DNA of 64,000 nt from Candidatus Hydrogenedentota bacterium (GCA_013359265.1 JABWCD010000004.1:248001-312000), one strand, 5' to 3'; positions 45,446 through 54,512 are shown, numbered from the stretch's first letter. Made by a program: numbers and translations. Notes: a model not told the origin generated them from the sequence alone.

Positions 45446-47449
45446 CTATAGCGCTTCCGCCAGCCCCGGCACGAATTGTTCGCCCGCGACCACTTGCAGC
45501 GACGTTGCGCCGCGCAGATCGTCGCCGAAGGGTTCGCATTGTCCGCCCAGGTGTTCCGCGAGGAAGCGTTCGGCGACGGCCCAGAATGCAATCCAATTCT
45601 CCGGCCGGCGATAGTCGTGTTGCTCGTCTGGAAAGTAGAGATAGGTCAGCGGCGCTCCGCGGGCCTTCGCTTTTTCGACAAACGGATCGGCCTGGGTCTT
45701 GTGCGGATTGACGCGGTCCTGTCCACCATTCGTCATGAGCAGTGGCGCGGACAGGTTCTCGACATGATGAATGGGAGACTGCTCTTGAAGAATGCGCGTC
45801 CCCTCGGGCGTGCGTTCATCCGCGATCCGTTTCCGGAAAAAAAGTTTGTGCTGGGCAAGCAGGACGCCGAGGTCGGACGGCCCGTACATCGAAATGCCGC
45901 ACGCGTAGGGATTGCCGGGCTGGGTCAGTGCTTGCATCGCCATGTAGCCGCCGTAGGACCAGCCAAAGATGCCCACGCGATCTTTGTCGGCGATCTTTTC
46001 GCGAACCGCCCAGGCGGTGATGTCGAGCACATCGCGGTACGCCGCGCCGCCCCATTCGAAGGCGCCCGCGTCCCACACGCGCTTGCCCATGCCGCCCGCA
46101 CCGCGGAATTCCACGCGAACGACCGCATACCCGCGATCGGCGAGCAATTGTAGGTTGCGATTCGTGATCCACGAATCCCAGGGGTAAGCGACATGCGGCC
46201 CGCCGTGCACATAGATCATCGTGGGCAGGGGCGCAGCGGGCACGTCGCCTTTTTCCGAAGGCGGCAGATAGACATGCACGGGAAGCCGCATTCCATCCCG
46301 GACTTCGACGACGCGACTCACGCGTCGCCCGAACGCGTGGCCGGCCAGGGATTTGTACATGGGCAACAGCGGAACAACGCGCTCGCTGTCGCGCTGGTAC
46401 GCGAAGTACCTCGTGGGTCCGCCGTCCATCGGCACGACGAGCCAGGTCCGCCCGTCCGCGCTCACCTCGCTCACGCCTACGTCGCCCTTCAACGCGCGTT
46501 CCAGGAACGAAAACCCATCGCTCACGTCCTTGCGCAGGTGATATCGGCGCAGCGCGCCGAAGTTGGCGGATGCAGAAAGGGCTTCGCCCGTCTCCGGATC
46601 GAGCATTGCGACTGGGCGGATGTCCGCGTCGGTGTCTTCTGCGAGGATATGGTCTTCGCCCGTGCTCACATTCACTTCGAACAACGCCGACCGATCACGA
46701 CCGGCATTGTCCACGACATAGAGCGTTTCCCCATTCCCGCGTAGTCCGGCTACGCCCAACACCTGGGCGGGGTCCGGCCCCAAGGTCCGGAAAGCCTCCC
46801 AGGAGCCCGATTCGGTACGCCGCAACAATTCCACGCTCTCATCCAATCGGCGCCGCTCCGCCACGCGCGGCTGAAGTTGATTGTCGAGATGAATCCGCGA
46901 CACGTCCTTCATATCGGCGAGCAGCGTTCGCTCGCTCGTGGCAAGATCGACCGTCCAGAGTTCACGCGCGTTCGACTTGGTGTCGCGGATTTCGGCCACT
47001 ATGCGAGCTGGAACCGCGCGACTGGTTCGTGCGAGCGTCGCCGACGCGCCCGCGATCGGTGTCAGATCGACGGCCTTCGAGCCGTCCTGCCGATGAAGGT
47101 ACAAATGGGTCCCATCGGCCGCAGACCGCTGATAGATCAGATTTGATTCGTCGTCCGGCGTCCACCATAGGTTCTGCACGCTGCCCGCGACGCCTTCGTC
47201 GACTCGGTGGTCATCGGACGGGTTCGCTAGCGCTCTAACGCGCACCTCCGGACGGGTGTCGTTCATGGCGACATACGCCACGGATGCACCGTCGGGCGAC
47301 AGCCGTACAACCGTTACGTCCGGCTCGCTGAACAACGCCGACCTCGGGATTAAGGTCGAGGAACACCAGGCCAGCGGCCCCACCCCCGCGTACGCACATG
47401 CGAATACCAGGAACGATAAGGCCCGGAGCTTGCACCGCGATTCGTACAT
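45446..47449 (-). CDS. S9 family peptidase (prolyl oligopeptidase-like), secreted
   Basis: 667 residues from ATG 47449, which has GGGAGGG just upstream. A signal-like segment covers the first 30 residues. An N-terminal beta-propeller (about 35-400) is followed by the alpha/beta hydrolase catalytic domain. The nucleophile is S498 in GWSYGGYM, the acid is in NGGQDRVNP and the histidine in PDEQHDYRRPEN. Probably a dipeptidyl/acylaminoacyl peptidase in the periplasm. It stands alone with repeats on both sides. Confidence 0.92.
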   Translation of the reverse strand: MYESRCKLRALSFLVFACAYAGVGPLAWCSSTLIPRSALFSEPDVTVVRLSPDGASVAYVAMNDTRPEVRVRALANPSDDHRVDEGVAGSVQNLWWTPDDESNLIYQRSAADGTHLYLHRQDGSKAVDLTPIAGASATLARTSRAVPARIVAEIRDTKSNARELWTVDLATSERTLLADMKDVSRIHLDNQLQPRVAERRRLDESVELLRRTESGSWEAFRTLGPDPAQVLGVAGLRGNGETLYVVDNAGRDRSALFEVNVSTGEDHILAEDTDADIRPVAMLDPETGEALSASANFGALRRYHLRKDVSDGFSFLERALKGDVGVSEVSADGRTWLVVPMDGGPTRYFAYQRDSERVVPLLPMYKSLAGHAFGRRVSRVVEVRDGMRLPVHVYLPPSEKGDVPAAPLPTMIYVHGGPHVAYPWDSWITNRNLQLLADRGYAVVRVEFRGAGGMGKRVWDAGAFEWGGAAYRDVLDITAWAVREKIADKDRVGIFGWSYGGYMAMQALTQPGNPYACGISMYGPSDLGVLLAQHKLFFRKRIADERTPEGTRILQEQSPIHHVENLSAPLLMTNGGQDRVNPHKTQADPFVEKAKARGAPLTYLYFPDEQHDYRRPENWIAFWAVAERFLAEHLGGQCEPFGDDLRGATSLQVVAGEQFVPGLAEAL

Positions 47450-47539
47450 CGTCCCTCCCTGCATCGTTGGCGACACTTCGTCTTCAATTCTCCAACCTTA
47501 TACTCACACGCCCACGGAAACGTCCAACGCCGCGCCGTA

Positions 47540-47850
47540 CCGCTCTCGTTCCCAAGCTCCGGCTTGGAAACGCACCCGCTCGTGTTTGTCCAACCTGAGA
47601 CATGGTTCTCGTTCCCAAGCTCCGGCTTGGGAACGCGCTCGCTTGAGAAGCTCCGCTTACTCTCGTTCCCTAGCTCCGGCCTCTTGTTCTCGTTCCCAAG
47701 CTCCGGCCTCATGTTCTCGTTCCCAAGCTCCGGCTTGGGAACGCACTCGCTTGAGAAGCTCCGCTTACTCTCGTTCCCAAACTCCGGCCTCATGTTCTCG
47801 TTCCCAAGCTCCGGCTTGGGAACGCACTCTTGAGAAGCTCCGCTTCGTTC
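47540..47850 (-). repeat. Array of 24-bp palindromic repeats
   Basis: The palindrome GTTCCCAAGCTCCGGCTTGG plus GAAC occurs at 47548 (one mismatch), 47611, 47719 and 47800. Half-copies are at about 47665, 47692 and 47773. Between them lies TTGAGAAGCTCCGCTT. Read on the minus strand it encodes a pseudo-repeat (VPKPELGNEN), but composition and lack of other coding signs argue for non-coding repeats. Spacing is irregular and spacers are similar to each other, so it is not a CRISPR. Confidence 0.85.
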
Positions 47851-48445
47851 TTCGCGCTCAGCTTCCGCGCACCAGTTTCCCCAGCATCCGCAGTATCCGT
47901 CAATCAAATAGGGGTCGTTTCGCAAGCCTCGAGCACTCACCCCGCCATCTGCCGCCCACCGGCCCCCCGAAGCCTTTGGTGCAGACACCAGCCTCGGCCA
48001 GGGAAAGTGCAACGCGGTGGTCATAGTATTAGGAAGACATGCGATGGAACCGCGTACGACGGTACAGGGCGCCCGGCGTTCGCCACGCCGGTGCGCGGAC
48101 ACGACTGCGCGGATCGAAGAGATGGACGCGAACACCGGGCAGTGCACCTGTGGCAGACACCGCACTGTCGGCGATCCCTGCCCAATCGCGTCGAACCACC
48201 CCTCCGGACGCCGCCGCCACGCCAACGGGGCTGTGGGTCCCCGCCCGCGCATTTTCCCGGCGGCTACGGCGGAGTCATCGTGCACCTACGCTCCGAAATC
48301 CTGTAAATACAATGCGATCACACCCTTATTCCACCGAGTACGTGTTTTCCGGGGTACCCCGCGGCAATGGGTCACCCCGCGGCAGACCCCCTTGAATCGT
48401 CAACTTTCGATTCGACACCCCCCTTCTTGGGAGCGAGTCGGGAAC
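47851..48445. other. Intergenic, no supported gene
   Basis: About 600 bases without a gene I can support. Several open frames exist because stops are rare at this GC content, but none has a ribosome site, a known motif or a protein-like composition. Together with the repeat array it makes a gap of about 1 kb between an S9 peptidase gene and a YHYH gene. Confidence 0.5.
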
Positions 48446-49381
48446 TCATCGCGGGGGCGGAGGCGGGGGATATCCCCCGTACGGCGGAGGCGGCAAGCGT
48501 CGTGGCGGGCCGGGGGGAAATCCGCCGGTGCCCGGTCCACCGCGACGCGGCCCCATGCCCGGCCCGGGCCCGCGCCGAAAGAAACTCGGGTCTGGCGTGC
48601 CCTTGAATGCACGGGGAATGAACGGAAACTGCTGCGTGATGAAATAGTGGTAGGTCCCCTCGGGATACTCGGGCGTGACGCCGAACCGGCCGTTGCACTC
48701 GTCGAGGTCGCCGCTGCCGGCCACGTATTCGTAGTCTTCGACAAACGTGCCGTCATAGGCGCCGCCCGGCCCGGTCGGACGGACGCCGGTCTTCAGCCGG
48801 TAGGACGACTTGAGCTCCTTCAACGGACTCGTCCGATCCTTGGGATCGGTGTGGCCGTACACGGCGTAGACCGGAAAGCCGTCGGCCGCGTAGCCGACCA
48901 GCGTCATCCGGTCGCGCGTGGCATTGTCGATCAGTCCGGTCGGAAGTCCGTGATAATGGTACGAACCGTCCGGCTGCACGTGGGCGTGGTGTTGGTCCAC
49001 GCCGAGGTTGATTCGCCCGGAAAGCGCCTCGTAATTCCAGCCGGAATTGGGGTCGCGGTTCCAAAACTCGGCTGTGCCGGGATCGAACGGGACCCCATTG
49101 AGCGCAACGCCGAACGGCATACGCCGGAGAGGTGTGACCCGCTCGGCGATTTGCGGCCTTGCCGGCACGCGATAGGTATGCTGCTGCGGCGCGATGGTGT
49201 TGGGGTTTCCCCGATTCGGGAATTGTCCCGTGGGATGGTTCGGAATTCCGTTCGATTGGATGTAGCGGTAGTCGCCCTGAACGGTAATCGAAACGTGCGG
49301 CTCGACGTTACCCTCGGCGGCGTATGCCGCCATACAACCGATGATGGCCAAGCCCGCAATCCACTGTGCCCGCATTCGCAT
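48446..49381 (-). CDS. YHYH domain secreted protein
   Basis: 311 residues from ATG 49381 behind GGGAGA. Signal peptide about 1-21 (AAYAAEG). The central domain has the motifs GVALNGVPFDPGTAEF, QHHAHVQPDGSYHYHG and a second GTYHYF, the mark of YHYH proteins, which probably bind a metal through these histidines. The last 45 residues are Gly/Pro/Arg-rich (PPPPYGGYPPPPPPR), likely disordered and surface-exposed. Function unknown. Confidence 0.88.
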   Translation of the reverse strand: MRMRAQWIAGLAIIGCMAAYAAEGNVEPHVSITVQGDYRYIQSNGIPNHPTGQFPNRGNPNTIAPQQHTYRVPARPQIAERVTPLRRMPFGVALNGVPFDPGTAEFWNRDPNSGWNYEALSGRINLGVDQHHAHVQPDGSYHYHGLPTGLIDNATRDRMTLVGYAADGFPVYAVYGHTDPKDRTSPLKELKSSYRLKTGVRPTGPGGAYDGTFVEDYEYVAGSGDLDECNGRFGVTPEYPEGTYHYFITQQFPFIPRAFKGTPDPSFFRRGPGPGMGPRRGGPGTGGFPPGPPRRLPPPPYGGYPPPPPPR

Positions 49382-49551
49382 CGTCCGATCTCCCTTGTTC
49401 TGTTGTTGCCCAGCGTAATCGATTTTTGTGAACGCGACATGCACAGATTCATGACAAAAACGTAATCCGATTTACGGTGGCGTGGCCCGCGACCTTGCAA
49501 CGGTGAGGAGATTGCTTCCACAATGCGAACCGCGTCACTCGAGGAGTTTCC

Positions 49552-50379
49552 ATGACTTGTATCTTGATAACGCTTGCGGTGGCATTGTGCGCCGAGCCGA
49601 CGTTTTCGTTGGACAATGGCGCGATCCGAATCGAGGTCGAACCGCGGTTGTTTGCGGTGCGGTTCGTCGGGTTTGCGGGGAAGCAAAACTTTGTTGAGTC
49701 GCTTTCCGTCGATGAGGCCGTGGCGGCGGGGACGGATTGGGCGGACGCTGGGGGACTGCATACGGACGTGATTCCCTATACGGACAAGGACGCAGCGGTA
49801 CGGCGCGGACCGGCGGAGGTGGTGGAGGTCAGGAATGATTACATCGCGATGTTGGGGCCGCCGTCGGAGGCGAGCGGAGTCCGCGTGAAGAAGGAAATTC
49901 AACTGGATGCGAGCGCGCCGCGGGCGCAGTTTCGCGTTACCGTGCAGCGGGCGGGTGCGGAGCCATCCACGTTTGCATTGCGGAATACGGTGCGGCTACC
50001 GGTGAAGAGCACGGTGCGGCTGGAGCGGACGGACGGTGACATTCGCGTATTGGCGGGCGCTGACGAGCTGGTCGGCGTTGTGAAGTCGCGGCGGTATTGG
50101 TTGGTTCCCGTTCCGCCGACGCGGGCGTTGCGGGGCGTGGTGCTGGGTGCGCAAGCACCGCGAATGATCGTCGCCAACGATTCGGGCACGTGGACGCGGA
50201 CGCTGGTGAATCCGCCAGTAGACAAATCGAAAGTGCCGAATGAAAGCACCTTCCTTTGCGTGTTGGATTCGGGGTCGGGGAGTTACGGCGCGGCGTTGCA
50301 GGGCGCACTCGCGCAAGTGAAGACGGGGGAGTTCGTGACGATCGAGGAGGAGTGGACTTTTGAGAAGCGGGGAAAGTGA
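49552..50379 (+). CDS. Secreted hypothetical beta-sandwich protein
   Basis: 275 residues behind GAGGAG. A short signal (cleavage near ALCAEP) precedes a beta-rich domain opening FSLDNGAIRIEVEPR, which recalls mutarotase-like supersandwich proteins (DUF4380 type). No catalytic residues could be assigned. It is divergent from the YHYH gene across 170 bases. Confidence 0.65.
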   Translation: MTCILITLAVALCAEPTFSLDNGAIRIEVEPRLFAVRFVGFAGKQNFVESLSVDEAVAAGTDWADAGGLHTDVIPYTDKDAAVRRGPAEVVEVRNDYIAMLGPPSEASGVRVKKEIQLDASAPRAQFRVTVQRAGAEPSTFALRNTVRLPVKSTVRLERTDGDIRVLAGADELVGVVKSRRYWLVPVPPTRALRGVVLGAQAPRMIVANDSGTWTRTLVNPPVDKSKVPNESTFLCVLDSGSGSYGAALQGALAQVKTGEFVTIEEEWTFEKRGK

Positions 50380-50393
50380 TGAATGCAACGAGA

Positions 50394-50520
50394 GGAAGTC
50401 AGGAAGCTGGGAAGCAAGAAGACGAATCGATCGGCAATGAAGGGGGAAAGCAGCGCTTTTCAAGCGGCGTTCGAGGACGAGCCGCCGTTGGAGTACGTTC
50501 CCAAACGGAAATCTGGGAAC
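50394..50520 (+). repeat. Solitary copy of palindrome repeat plus GA-rich segment
   Basis: At 50497-50520 lies a 24-base palindrome with the same arms as the array near 47.6 kb (GTTCCCA...TGGGAAC) but a different centre. It is preceded by a relative of the TTCTCAAGCGG spacer and, at 50394-50420, by a GAAGTCAGGAAGC stretch like the repeats near 40.3 kb. Orientation is opposite to the main array. Confidence 0.6.
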
Positions 50521-50589
50521 GAGAAGAATAGACCGAGTACGATGACGAGCAAAAGCACGAGCACGTGGCGCAGCCGACCGTAAGACGCT

Positions 50590-51108
50590 CTAATTCCCTT
50601 GATACAGCGGGATGCTCGATCCGCACTGCTGCACCGGATCGATCTTGTCGTATTCTTCCTTGGCGACGCTGGGGCCTTGGCGCGTGCATTCCTTGTTGAA
50701 GATGTCGCGCAGGGCGTTGCCGATATCGACCGCCGTCATGCGTTCGATGTGCATCCGCTGGAGCGCATGCGTCGGCTTGCCGTCTTTGAACAATACGATG
50801 TTCGGCGACGACGGAGGAATCTGCGGCATGAATTCGCGGGCGCGCTGGGTCGCCTCGCGGTCGACGCCGGCGAACACCGTGACGAGGTGATCGGGGATGA
50901 GGTCGTTTTGCAGCGCCAGCATGACGCCGGGCCTGCAGCCGCCCGCGGCGCAGCCGCACACGGAGTTGATCACGAGCAAGGTCGTACCCTTCGTGTCCGG
51001 GCCGAGCACCGCGTCTACCTCTTCGGGGGTGGTCAGCGGCCGAATCCCAACGGCGGCCAGTTCTTCCCACATTGGCCGCACGGCCTCGGGATCGTACAGG
51101 GGTGGCAT
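50590..51108 (-). CDS. BrxA/BrxB-family bacilliredoxin
   Basis: 172 residues, thioredoxin-like fold. The active-site motif is CGC in VINSVCGCAAGGCRPG (about residues 50-60), which is diagnostic of bacilliredoxins that remove bacillithiol from mixed disulfides. It is longer than the 144-145 residues of Bacillus BrxA/B by a C-terminal tail with two more Cys (KECTRQG, QQCGS). Whether this organism makes bacillithiol cannot be judged here. Confidence 0.92.
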   Translation of the reverse strand: MPPLYDPEAVRPMWEELAAVGIRPLTTPEEVDAVLGPDTKGTTLLVINSVCGCAAGGCRPGVMLALQNDLIPDHLVTVFAGVDREATQRAREFMPQIPPSSPNIVLFKDGKPTHALQRMHIERMTAVDIGNALRDIFNKECTRQGPSVAKEEYDKIDPVQQCGSSIPLYQGN

Positions 51109-51197
51109 GAACGAGAATCCTCCTCACACTTGTGGTCTGGCGTTTGCCGTGTCACTCTCAGACCGAAACTCTCGAAGCCCGCCCCAGTATTCCCGGA

Positions 51198-52418
51198 TCA
51201 GGCGGGCATCTCGCGGGGCGTGGCGGGGCCATTTTCCGGGAGAGCGAGCCTCGCGTCAAGTTTGTCGCCGGACGCCATCATTTCGTCCCAGGTGACGGTC
51301 CGTTGCCCGTACGCCGCCATCCTGCCGAGAATTGCCGCCAGGTTGCTTTCAGCGCTGATCCGAACGTTGTTCAGGGGCTGTCCGGACGCGATGGCCGCGC
51401 AGAACGCCTTGATGTTGCAGACGGCGCCTTCCTCGTAAATGCGGTCGGTCTTTCCGCCGGGCCAGCCGCCGCGTTTGCTTTTGATGAAAACGTCGCCGCC
51501 ATAGTGCGTTTCGACGGTCCCTTCGGTGCAGAAAATGCGGTCGCAAAGGTCGTCGAACCCGTAGTTAAACTGGGTCGAGCTGAAGTCGATCAGCACGTCG
51601 CCGGGATACCGGAACGTGACGACGAAGTGGTCCCAGCAATCGCCGACATCCACACGGGCCTTGCGGCCACCCGAACCCCAGGCCGCGATGGGGTGCGCGT
51701 TCAGAATCCAGTTCGCCACGTCGATAACGTGGATATTCTGTTCGACGATGATGTCGCCCGAGAGCGCCTTGTCGAACACCCAATTCCTAAGCCGGGCAGT
51801 TTCGGTACCGGGCTTGGCTTTCAGGCCAAGCCGCCCGGTGTGGTAGAAGACCTGACCGCAGACCGGACTGCCAATCGCACCGCTGTGGACCTTCGCGATG
51901 GCTTCTTTGTACAGGTCGTTGCTGCGCGTCTGAAAGTCGACGAGAATGGACAGTTTGCCGCCGGCCTTGTCCGCGGCTTCCACAATCGCATTGCAGCCCG
52001 CGACATCGACCGCGATGGGCTTAGCAAGAAACACGTGCTTTCCGGCCTCGAGCGCCGCGATGGCGTGTTCGGGATGAAAGTAGGGGGGACTGATCACCGC
52101 GACGGCATCGACGCCGCCGGAGGCGAGCAGTTCCTTGTACCCGTTGAGACCGACGTAGCGTTTGTCGGCGGGCACGCCCAGCTTGCCGCCGGCCGAATCC
52201 GCCATGTCCTGAAAATAATCGTGTACGGCCACGACGCGCGCGTTCGCGTGCTTTTGAAACAGGTTTCCAATCCACGCGCCGCGTCCGCCGCACCCCAACA
52301 AGCCGATCTGAAGCGCGGAATTCGCGTCCGAGGCCAGCGCGGTGCGCGACGACGCGATCGCGAACGCCGCGGACGATGCGGTTTGGACAAAGCGCCGTCG
52401 AGTGAGCGAGTGTCTCAT
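51198..52418 (-). CDS. Tat-exported Gfo/Idh/MocA oxidoreductase
   Basis: 406 residues with a twin-arginine signal (LTRRRFVQTASSAAFAIA). Rossmann motif GLLGCGGRGAWIG follows. In the catalytic loop VFLAKPIAVD an Ala stands where many members have E of EKP, but the lysine is kept. The C-terminal domain has the expected beta-sheet dimer segments. It lies alone between bacilliredoxin and RidA genes. Substrate unknown; an exported sugar dehydrogenase or glycosidase-like NAD enzyme is likely. Confidence 0.9.
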   Translation of the reverse strand: MRHSLTRRRFVQTASSAAFAIASSRTALASDANSALQIGLLGCGGRGAWIGNLFQKHANARVVAVHDYFQDMADSAGGKLGVPADKRYVGLNGYKELLASGGVDAVAVISPPYFHPEHAIAALEAGKHVFLAKPIAVDVAGCNAIVEAADKAGGKLSILVDFQTRSNDLYKEAIAKVHSGAIGSPVCGQVFYHTGRLGLKAKPGTETARLRNWVFDKALSGDIIVEQNIHVIDVANWILNAHPIAAWGSGGRKARVDVGDCWDHFVVTFRYPGDVLIDFSSTQFNYGFDDLCDRIFCTEGTVETHYGGDVFIKSKRGGWPGGKTDRIYEEGAVCNIKAFCAAIASGQPLNNVRISAESNLAAILGRMAAYGQRTVTWDEMMASGDKLDARLALPENGPATPREMPA

Positions 52419-52545
52419 ACGTCCCCCTTTACCGGTCTACGGGATGGAATTCCCCCTCCACCCCCGAGGATGAATGATATCCGCAAACCGGCACGCATTA
52501 CATGTCGCACGGAGAAACGCGGCGCGAGCGGCGACGCGACGATTG

Positions 52546-52932
52546 TTACTGTATGTAGGCGTCGGCCTCGATCTCGACCAGCATTTCGGGATCGATCAGT
52601 TTCGACACTTCCACGATCGTCGTCGCGGGGCGCACTTCGCCGAAATACTCGCCGTGCGCCCGGCCAACGGCTTCCCACTGCGACACGTCCGTCAGGTACA
52701 TCCGCGTCCGGTACACGTCGCTCATTTTGGCGCCGGCCTTGGCGAGCGCCCCCTCGATTATCTCGAGGCACCGCTTCGTCTGCGCATATGGATCGCCAGG
52801 GCCGACCACTTTGCCGTCCGGGCCCGACGGCGCCGTGCCCGATACGTGCACCTCGTTGCCAATTTTCACCGCGCGCGAATAGCCGATTATTGGCTCCCAC
52901 CTCGACCCTGCCGGAATTAACGTACGTTCCAT
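52546..52932 (-). CDS. RidA family protein
   Basis: 128 residues (YjgF/YER057c/UK114). Features are VSGTAPSGPDGKVV, QTKRCLEIIEGALAKAG, the substrate-carboxylate Arg in YRTRMYLTD and the terminal VEIEADAY with its Glu. This is the trimeric enzyme fold that hydrolyses reactive enamines/imines formed by PLP enzymes, although some subfamilies differ. Monocistronic. Confidence 0.92.
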   Translation of the reverse strand: MERTLIPAGSRWEPIIGYSRAVKIGNEVHVSGTAPSGPDGKVVGPGDPYAQTKRCLEIIEGALAKAGAKMSDVYRTRMYLTDVSQWEAVGRAHGEYFGEVRPATTIVEVSKLIDPEMLVEIEADAYIQ

Positions 52933-52998
52933 CGCTCCCTCCCGTTAGCCTGATTTTCGGCTATTTGGACAACAAACTTGGCCTTCATGTTAGACCGC

Positions 52999-53026
52999 AA
53001 AAGAAAAGCGGCCCCAAAGGACCGCC
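52999..53026 (-). terminator. Rho-independent terminator of tRNA-Leu
   Basis: On the minus strand a GCGG-CC/GG-CCGC stem with a TTTG loop is followed by TTTTCTTTT. It lies 14 bases downstream of the tRNA 3' end. Confidence 0.75.
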
Positions 53027-53039
53027 TGAAGAGCAAAAG

Positions 53040-53126
53040 TGGTGCGCGGAGGGAGACTTGAACTCCCATCCCCTTTCGGGGACCAGATCCTTAGTCTGGC
53101 GTGTCTGCCAGTTCCACCATCCGCGC
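53040..53126 (-). tRNA. tRNA-Leu (anticodon AAG)
   Basis: 87 nt with encoded CCA. Acceptor stem GCGCGGA/TCCGCGC, D arm GTGGAACTGGCAGACAC, anticodon arm CCAGA-CTAAGGA-TCTGG, long variable arm TCCCC-GAAA-GGGGA as in class II tRNAs, and T arm GGGAG-TTCAAGT-CTCCC. The anticodon in the seven-base loop is AAG (positions 34-36), where bacteria normally carry GAG. It would need A34-to-I deamination to read CUC well. Confidence 0.95.
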
Positions 53127-53177
53127 AGGACAACACTTATTTTACCGGCTTCGCTTCGTCCAATGCAATTGCGCGAA

Positions 53178-54008
53178 TCATCCCCTTCGGGGTGGGACCG
53201 CGGAGGCGATTCGCTCGAAGCATTCGATTGGCAAGCGCACGCGCCCCATCTCGGCGCGGCCCTTGGCTTCGCCGTGGCAGTCGGAACCGCCCGTCACGAG
53301 GAGGCCGCGGTCGCGAGCGATCTGCAGGAACATATCCGTCTGGCCGGGCGAATGCTTGGAGTGATAACACTCGATTCCGTCGAACGGGTATTCGAGCAGT
53401 GCGAGAAGTTTTCGACGCGGCGCGCCGATTCCGGGATGCGCGAGAAAGGCGAGGCCGCCCGCTGCGTGGATAAGATCGATCGCCTCGGAACAGGCCAGTT
53501 TCACCTGGCCCACGTAACCCGGCTTGCCCGGCTTGAGATATTTGTCGAACGCCTGCTGCACGTCCTTCGCGTGCCCGGCGGCGTGCAACGCGCGCGCGAC
53601 GTGCATCCGCCCGACGACGCCTTCGCGCGCGGTGTCTTCCAACTCGAGCGACATGCCCCGGGCCGCGAGCCGTTCGAGCATGCGCGCCGTCCGCGTTACG
53701 CGCGCCACCCGCATTCGATCGAGCGCTGCGCAAAGCGGGGGAGAGGCAACATCGATTCCGAGACCGATCACGTGGATGTCGCCGCCGTCGAATTTCGCGC
53801 TCAATTCGGTCCCGGTGAGAAATGCGATGCCTGTGCGTTGCGCCGCGTCGCGCGCCAACGGGACGCCGTCGACCGTGTCGTGATCGGTGATCGCCAGGCC
53901 GGCTATGCCGAGTTCGGCCGCGCGTTCCACCACGCGTTCCGGCGTATCCGTGCCATCAGAATAGGTGGTGTGTAGATGCAGATCGGCGTAACGCACGCCC
54001 GGGGTCAC
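53178..54008 (-). CDS. PHP-domain phosphoesterase
   Basis: 276 residues from a GTG overlapping the nusB stop (GTGA). The PHP metal ligands are visible in DLHLHTTYSDG near the N-terminus, ITDHDTVDG, the region around LAHPGIG and the terminal GSDCHGE. It is close to the 3',5'-nucleoside bisphosphate phosphatase / RnmAM (YciV, TrpH) group, which degrades pAp and trims short RNA. Last gene of the riboflavin-nusB transcript. Longer readings upstream overlap nusB and are rejected. Confidence 0.9.
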   Translation of the reverse strand: MTPGVRYADLHLHTTYSDGTDTPERVVERAAELGIAGLAITDHDTVDGVPLARDAAQRTGIAFLTGTELSAKFDGGDIHVIGLGIDVASPPLCAALDRMRVARVTRTARMLERLAARGMSLELEDTAREGVVGRMHVARALHAAGHAKDVQQAFDKYLKPGKPGYVGQVKLACSEAIDLIHAAGGLAFLAHPGIGAPRRKLLALLEYPFDGIECYHSKHSPGQTDMFLQIARDRGLLVTGGSDCHGEAKGRAEMGRVRLPIECFERIASAVPPRRG

Positions 54009-54418
54009 TTGTCCTTCAACCGATCGAGCACCGCGTTCACGAAGGCCGCGGACTCGTCCGTCGTGAATTGGCGCACGACTTCGATCGCTTCGTTGATCGC
54101 AACGTTCGCGGGCACCCCGTTGCCGTGGCGCATCTCGAATAGCGCGACGCGCAGCACGTTGCGCTCGATGCGCCCTACGCGGTCCGGCGTCCATCGATCC
54201 AACGCGGTATCAATCTCCGCGTCCAACTCCGCGCGCCGCTCCATCACGCCCGCGATCAGGGCGTCCGCGTATTGGCGCACCGGCGGGCGCGAGGGGTTTG
54301 CCGCCCAGAAAGATTCGAGCGAGTCCTGCCACGGGTATCCCGTGAACTCCAAGCCGAACATAAACTGCATTGCGCGCTCGCGCGCGGACCGGCGCACCTT
54401 GGGACTGATAGCGCTCAT
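54005..54418 (-). CDS. nusB: Transcription antitermination factor NusB
   Basis: 137 residues, all-helical. SARERAMQFMFGLEF at the N-terminus is the RNA-binding arginine-rich part, followed by the family segments VGRIERNVLRVALFEM and VAINEAIEVVRQF. With NusE it binds boxA RNA during rRNA transcription. Position directly after ribH is a conserved bacterial arrangement. Confidence 0.95.
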   Translation of the reverse strand: MSAISPKVRRSARERAMQFMFGLEFTGYPWQDSLESFWAANPSRPPVRQYADALIAGVMERRAELDAEIDTALDRWTPDRVGRIERNVLRVALFEMRHGNGVPANVAINEAIEVVRQFTTDESAAFVNAVLDRLKDK

Positions 54419-54435
54419 AGTCGGATGCCCACACG

Positions 54436-54508
54436 GGGACAGTCCCCAATTTCGCGGTGACCCGCCGCAATAAGCACAATCGCGCAGTGCGAAATGGGGT
54501 ACAGTCCC
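54436..54508. repeat. Imperfect inverted repeat between ribH and nusB
   Basis: GGGACAGTCCCCAATTTCGC at 54436-54455 is mirrored at 54489-54508 with three differences. It could fold in the ribH-nusB mRNA. I recall similar GGGGACTGTCCCC sequences as dispersed repeats in related genomes, so it may be a repeat and not a regulator. Confidence 0.55.
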
Positions 54509-54512
54509 TTGC

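Noticed and set aside
47540-47850. CRISPR array
   Set aside because: Repeat spacing is irregular, the spacers resemble each other, copies are partial and no cas gene is near.
47350-48285. Protein of 311 residues with VPKPELGNEN repeats
   Set aside because: The repeat is a DNA palindrome read in frame. It overlaps the S9 peptidase gene start, has no ribosome site, and the same palindrome occurs outside any frame elsewhere.
48017-49465. Open frame of 482 codons opposite the YHYH gene
   Set aside because: The opposite strand encodes recognisable YHYH motifs and a signal peptide; this frame has none.
51132-53975. Open frame of 947 codons on the plus strand
   Set aside because: It runs antisense to the Gfo/Idh, RidA, tRNA and PHP genes and shows no domain. 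High GC makes such antisense frames common.
53178-54194. Longer PHP protein beginning inside nusB
   Set aside because: The extra residues are an out-of-frame reading of nusB. The GTG overlapping the nusB stop begins right before the PHP metal motif.
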